This document shows, piece by piece, positions 63,414-64,000 of a stretch of DNA of 64,000 bases. Source of the stretch: JAMXLO01 sp963812075 (GTDB lineage: Bacteria; Pseudomonadota; Alphaproteobacteria; Acetobacterales; Acetobacteraceae). Position 1 is the first letter of the stretch. Each line of letters starts with the position of its first letter. Under the pieces are notes generated by a model, which worked only from the letters and a program-made list of their open reading frames with translations, had not been told where the DNA came from and did no database searches. Position numbers and translations under genes: made by a program. The DNA lies in assembly GCA_963812075.1 (NCBI GenBank), contig CAWETN010000019.1, positions 248,001 through 312,000 on the forward strand, given 5' to 3'.

Positions 63414-64000
63414 TTCGATTGCTCCAAATATTCGTTCGTAAAGCCCCTGATACATAATAATATTCATCGACCAGGCAAGACATCAGCGAAACACTTCTCA
63501 AGTAGGCCCACGCCAGGGCTGCCGAGTTTATGGCCGCAATCAAAGCTTTCGCTGATCGATGGCGAGGGCACGACCTCCAGGACGAGCACGCTCGGCACCC
63601 CTCCCGCCTGGCTTGGGCGCTCCTGCACGCAGAGCGCCGCCGACGAACCGGCGGTAGAGACGGGAGTATCGCCGCACTGTCATCGAAACATCCAGCAGGT
63701 GGATCCTACCGCCTGTGATGATGACGGTTTTTGGGACAGATCCCAATGCAGCGAGTCTTCAAAGATCCGGACCTGCCGTCCGAGCCCCGCGCCTTCAGCT
63801 CGCCACGCGCTCCGGAACGTGTCCTTGCACTCTGGCCCGAAGCCGCCACCTGCTGCGCTCCGGTGCGACCGAGCCGGTTGCGCCGCGAGCGCGGATCCGT
63901 AGTTGTCGTGTTGCCCACTGCTCCTGTTCCGCAACGCGGCGTCAGGTGGCACGCCGTAACCAGGTCGTCCGGCACCGCCGCGGATCAAGAACGAGGTGCA
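63414..64000. other. right-edge region, no supported gene
   Basis: About 590 bases up to the window edge. The first ~70 are A+T-rich and should hold the promoter of the 63039-63413 gene. The rest contains only frames I cannot assign; a gene could enter from beyond the edge. Confidence 0.35.

Noticed and set aside
63540..63990. Possible transposase fragments at the right edge
   Set aside because: Several frames read smoothly for short stretches, but none shows a DDE or recombinase motif.

Overview
The window is GC-rich, roughly two thirds G+C by eye. GTG and TTG starts are common, as are operons joined by 4-base start/stop overlaps. It carries a CIRCE-controlled groESL pair, a PaoABC-type molybdoenzyme, a general-stress gene patch and recombinase remnants. 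Together these suggest a soil- or plant-associated alphaproteobacterium, possibly of the Acetobacteraceae. The family is an inference from gene style; no rRNA or tRNA gene was recognised.

Layout. (1) 1-8691, minus strand: ten tightly coupled genes of an extracellular contractile injection system (eCIS): sheath, tube, baseplate/zinc-ribbon protein, a frameshifted small component, a DUF4255/Pvc16-like cap protein, AAA+ ATPase, a small protein, a CIS-tube adaptor, a LysM protein and the first 41 codons of a hub protein that runs off the window. No effector is visible. (2) 9294-18221: a catabolic neighbourhood. Six minus-strand genes (branched-chain-type binding protein, dienelactone hydrolase-like enzyme, two SDRs, a frameshifted Gfo/Idh oxidoreductase, amidohydrolase) diverge from a 2-hydroxyacid dehydrogenase, a GMC flavoenzyme and its small partner. 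(3) 18311-26793: a frameshifted NUDIX gene, a paoABC-like aldehyde oxidoreductase operon, a peptidoglycan-binding-domain membrane protein, a second NUDIX gene, several very small proteins, a resolvase remnant and panB. (4) 27053-29995: a multi-GAF/PAS sensor histidine kinase with an in-frame stop. (5) 31003-39022: a clean five-gene glycan assembly/export operon with a 1001-residue glycosyltransferase-methyltransferase-deacetylase fusion. (6) 39431-42909: an acyl-CoA dehydrogenase/PIG-L deacetylase/NodS-like methyltransferase/glycosyltransferase set in which the last three genes carry frameshifts. (7) 43930-51627: the most unusual locus. A 32-residue peptide gene with a strong ribosome-binding site is followed by a 12-bp perfect stem-loop. 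Next come a fused PqqD-like (RRE) domain plus M50 protease, a TPR protein, an HlyD-type adaptor, an ABC ATPase and a MacB/FtsX-type permease: a candidate ribosomally made peptide maturation and export system with no recognisable modifying enzyme. (8) 51844-53972: groL, groS and CIRCE, next to a tyrosine-recombinase remnant. (9) 55406-58491: a GAF hybrid histidine kinase with an IS630-family element inserted just upstream of its ribosome-binding site. (10) 58835-63413: small stress-type genes (DUF883, a frameshifted manganese catalase, a DUF892 fragment, a general stress protein, a secreted protein).

Single-base frameshifts recur (near 5150, 12915, 18700, 40821, 41526, 41738, 42033, 42652 and 61576). 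All but one look like one-base insertions, and four of them lie between 40.8 and 42.7 kb. They may be sequencing indels, genuine decay, or both; the sequence alone cannot decide.
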